Translations under genes and position numbers: made by a program
Notes under the pieces: model-generated
Database searches by the model: none
Told to the model about the DNA's origin: nothing
Seen by the model: the letters and a program-made list of their open reading frames with translations, nothing else
In this document: positions 63,972 to 64,000 of the stretch, piece by piece
Layout: each line of letters begins with the position of its first letter
Position numbering within the stretch: position 1 is the stretch's first letter
Assembly: GCA_016712565.1 (NCBI GenBank)
Contig: JADJQU010000009.1
Location: forward strand, 62,001 to 126,000
Origin: Planctomycetota bacterium
GTDB lineage: Bacteria > Planctomycetota > UBA1135 > GCA-002686595
Length of the DNA stretch: 64,000 nucleotides
Direction of reading: 5' to 3'

Positions 63972-64000
63972 GCTTGCGGGCCTTCGGGAGGATCAGGAAA

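Noticed and set aside
1..64000. tRNA or rRNA genes
   Set aside because: No T-arm GGTTCGA-type pattern in a cloverleaf context and no rRNA-like conserved stretch was found by eye on either strand.

Overview
The window is a GC-rich (roughly 70 %) bacterial chromosome segment, most likely from a Planctomycetota bacterium. The pointers are several lipoprotein-type secreted proteins, sulfatases, ECF sigma factors of the planctomycete type (one divergent from a membrane Ser/Thr kinase, one fused to a membrane anchor and carboxypeptidase-regulatory-like domains), an alpha-L-fucosidase catabolic cluster, and the C-terminal module beginning YCxAKVNSLGCTP. I associate that module from memory with marine planctomycetes; no database was consulted. 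No tRNA, rRNA, CRISPR array or complete insertion sequence was seen.

Layout. 1-2687: the end of a glycine-rich protein, then a leftward three-gene operon (two small membrane proteins and a metallophosphoesterase). 3169-11078: a rightward operon, largely ATGA-coupled, that reads as non-phosphorylative L-fucose breakdown: LutC, 2-keto-3-deoxy-fuconate dehydrogenase-like SDR, FAH-family hydrolase, mutarotase, Gfo/Idh dehydrogenase, acid-sugar dehydratase, lactonase, and a GH29 fucosidase lipoprotein with a PA14 domain. 11121-15806: the sigma-factor fusion divergent from a POT peptide transporter. 15949-24499: lipoproteins, a Ser/Thr kinase divergent from an ECF factor, a beta-propeller lipoprotein and a GDSL hydrolase behind purH. 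26228-34434: sulfatase-like lipoprotein, methyltransferase, a 1260-residue subtilase, another ECF factor and a lipoprotein.

34949-37245 holds the main discovery. Two adjacent thiol-redox genes are each interrupted by one in-frame TGA exactly where their families carry a conserved cysteine. One is a TlpA/thioredoxin-like lipoprotein with TGA-x-x-Cys in the active site. The other is a peroxiredoxin-like protein with TGA in its C-terminal G-C-x-I-K tail. Each TGA is followed, at 29 and 23 nt, by a small hairpin with a five-base CGUG(A/C) loop, which fits the bacterial SECIS model. I read this as a tandem selenoprotein operon.

37475-53702: DUF1697, a 1096-residue thrombospondin-type-3-repeat protein, prfB with its programmed +1 frameshift, an M24B peptidase, sfsA, a five-haem cytochrome/HEAT fusion, a sulfatase-like lipoprotein, a 186-bp MITE-like inverted repeat, and a coupled M1-peptidase/membrane-protein pair. 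54170-63971: a FlgM-like anti-sigma factor, DUF5946, a small membrane protein, a VOC protein, a canonical sulfatase, a DUF1624-like acyltransferase, a DUF4382/DUF5666 lipoprotein, a bacterial PH protein, and a three-gene envelope operon reaching the right edge.
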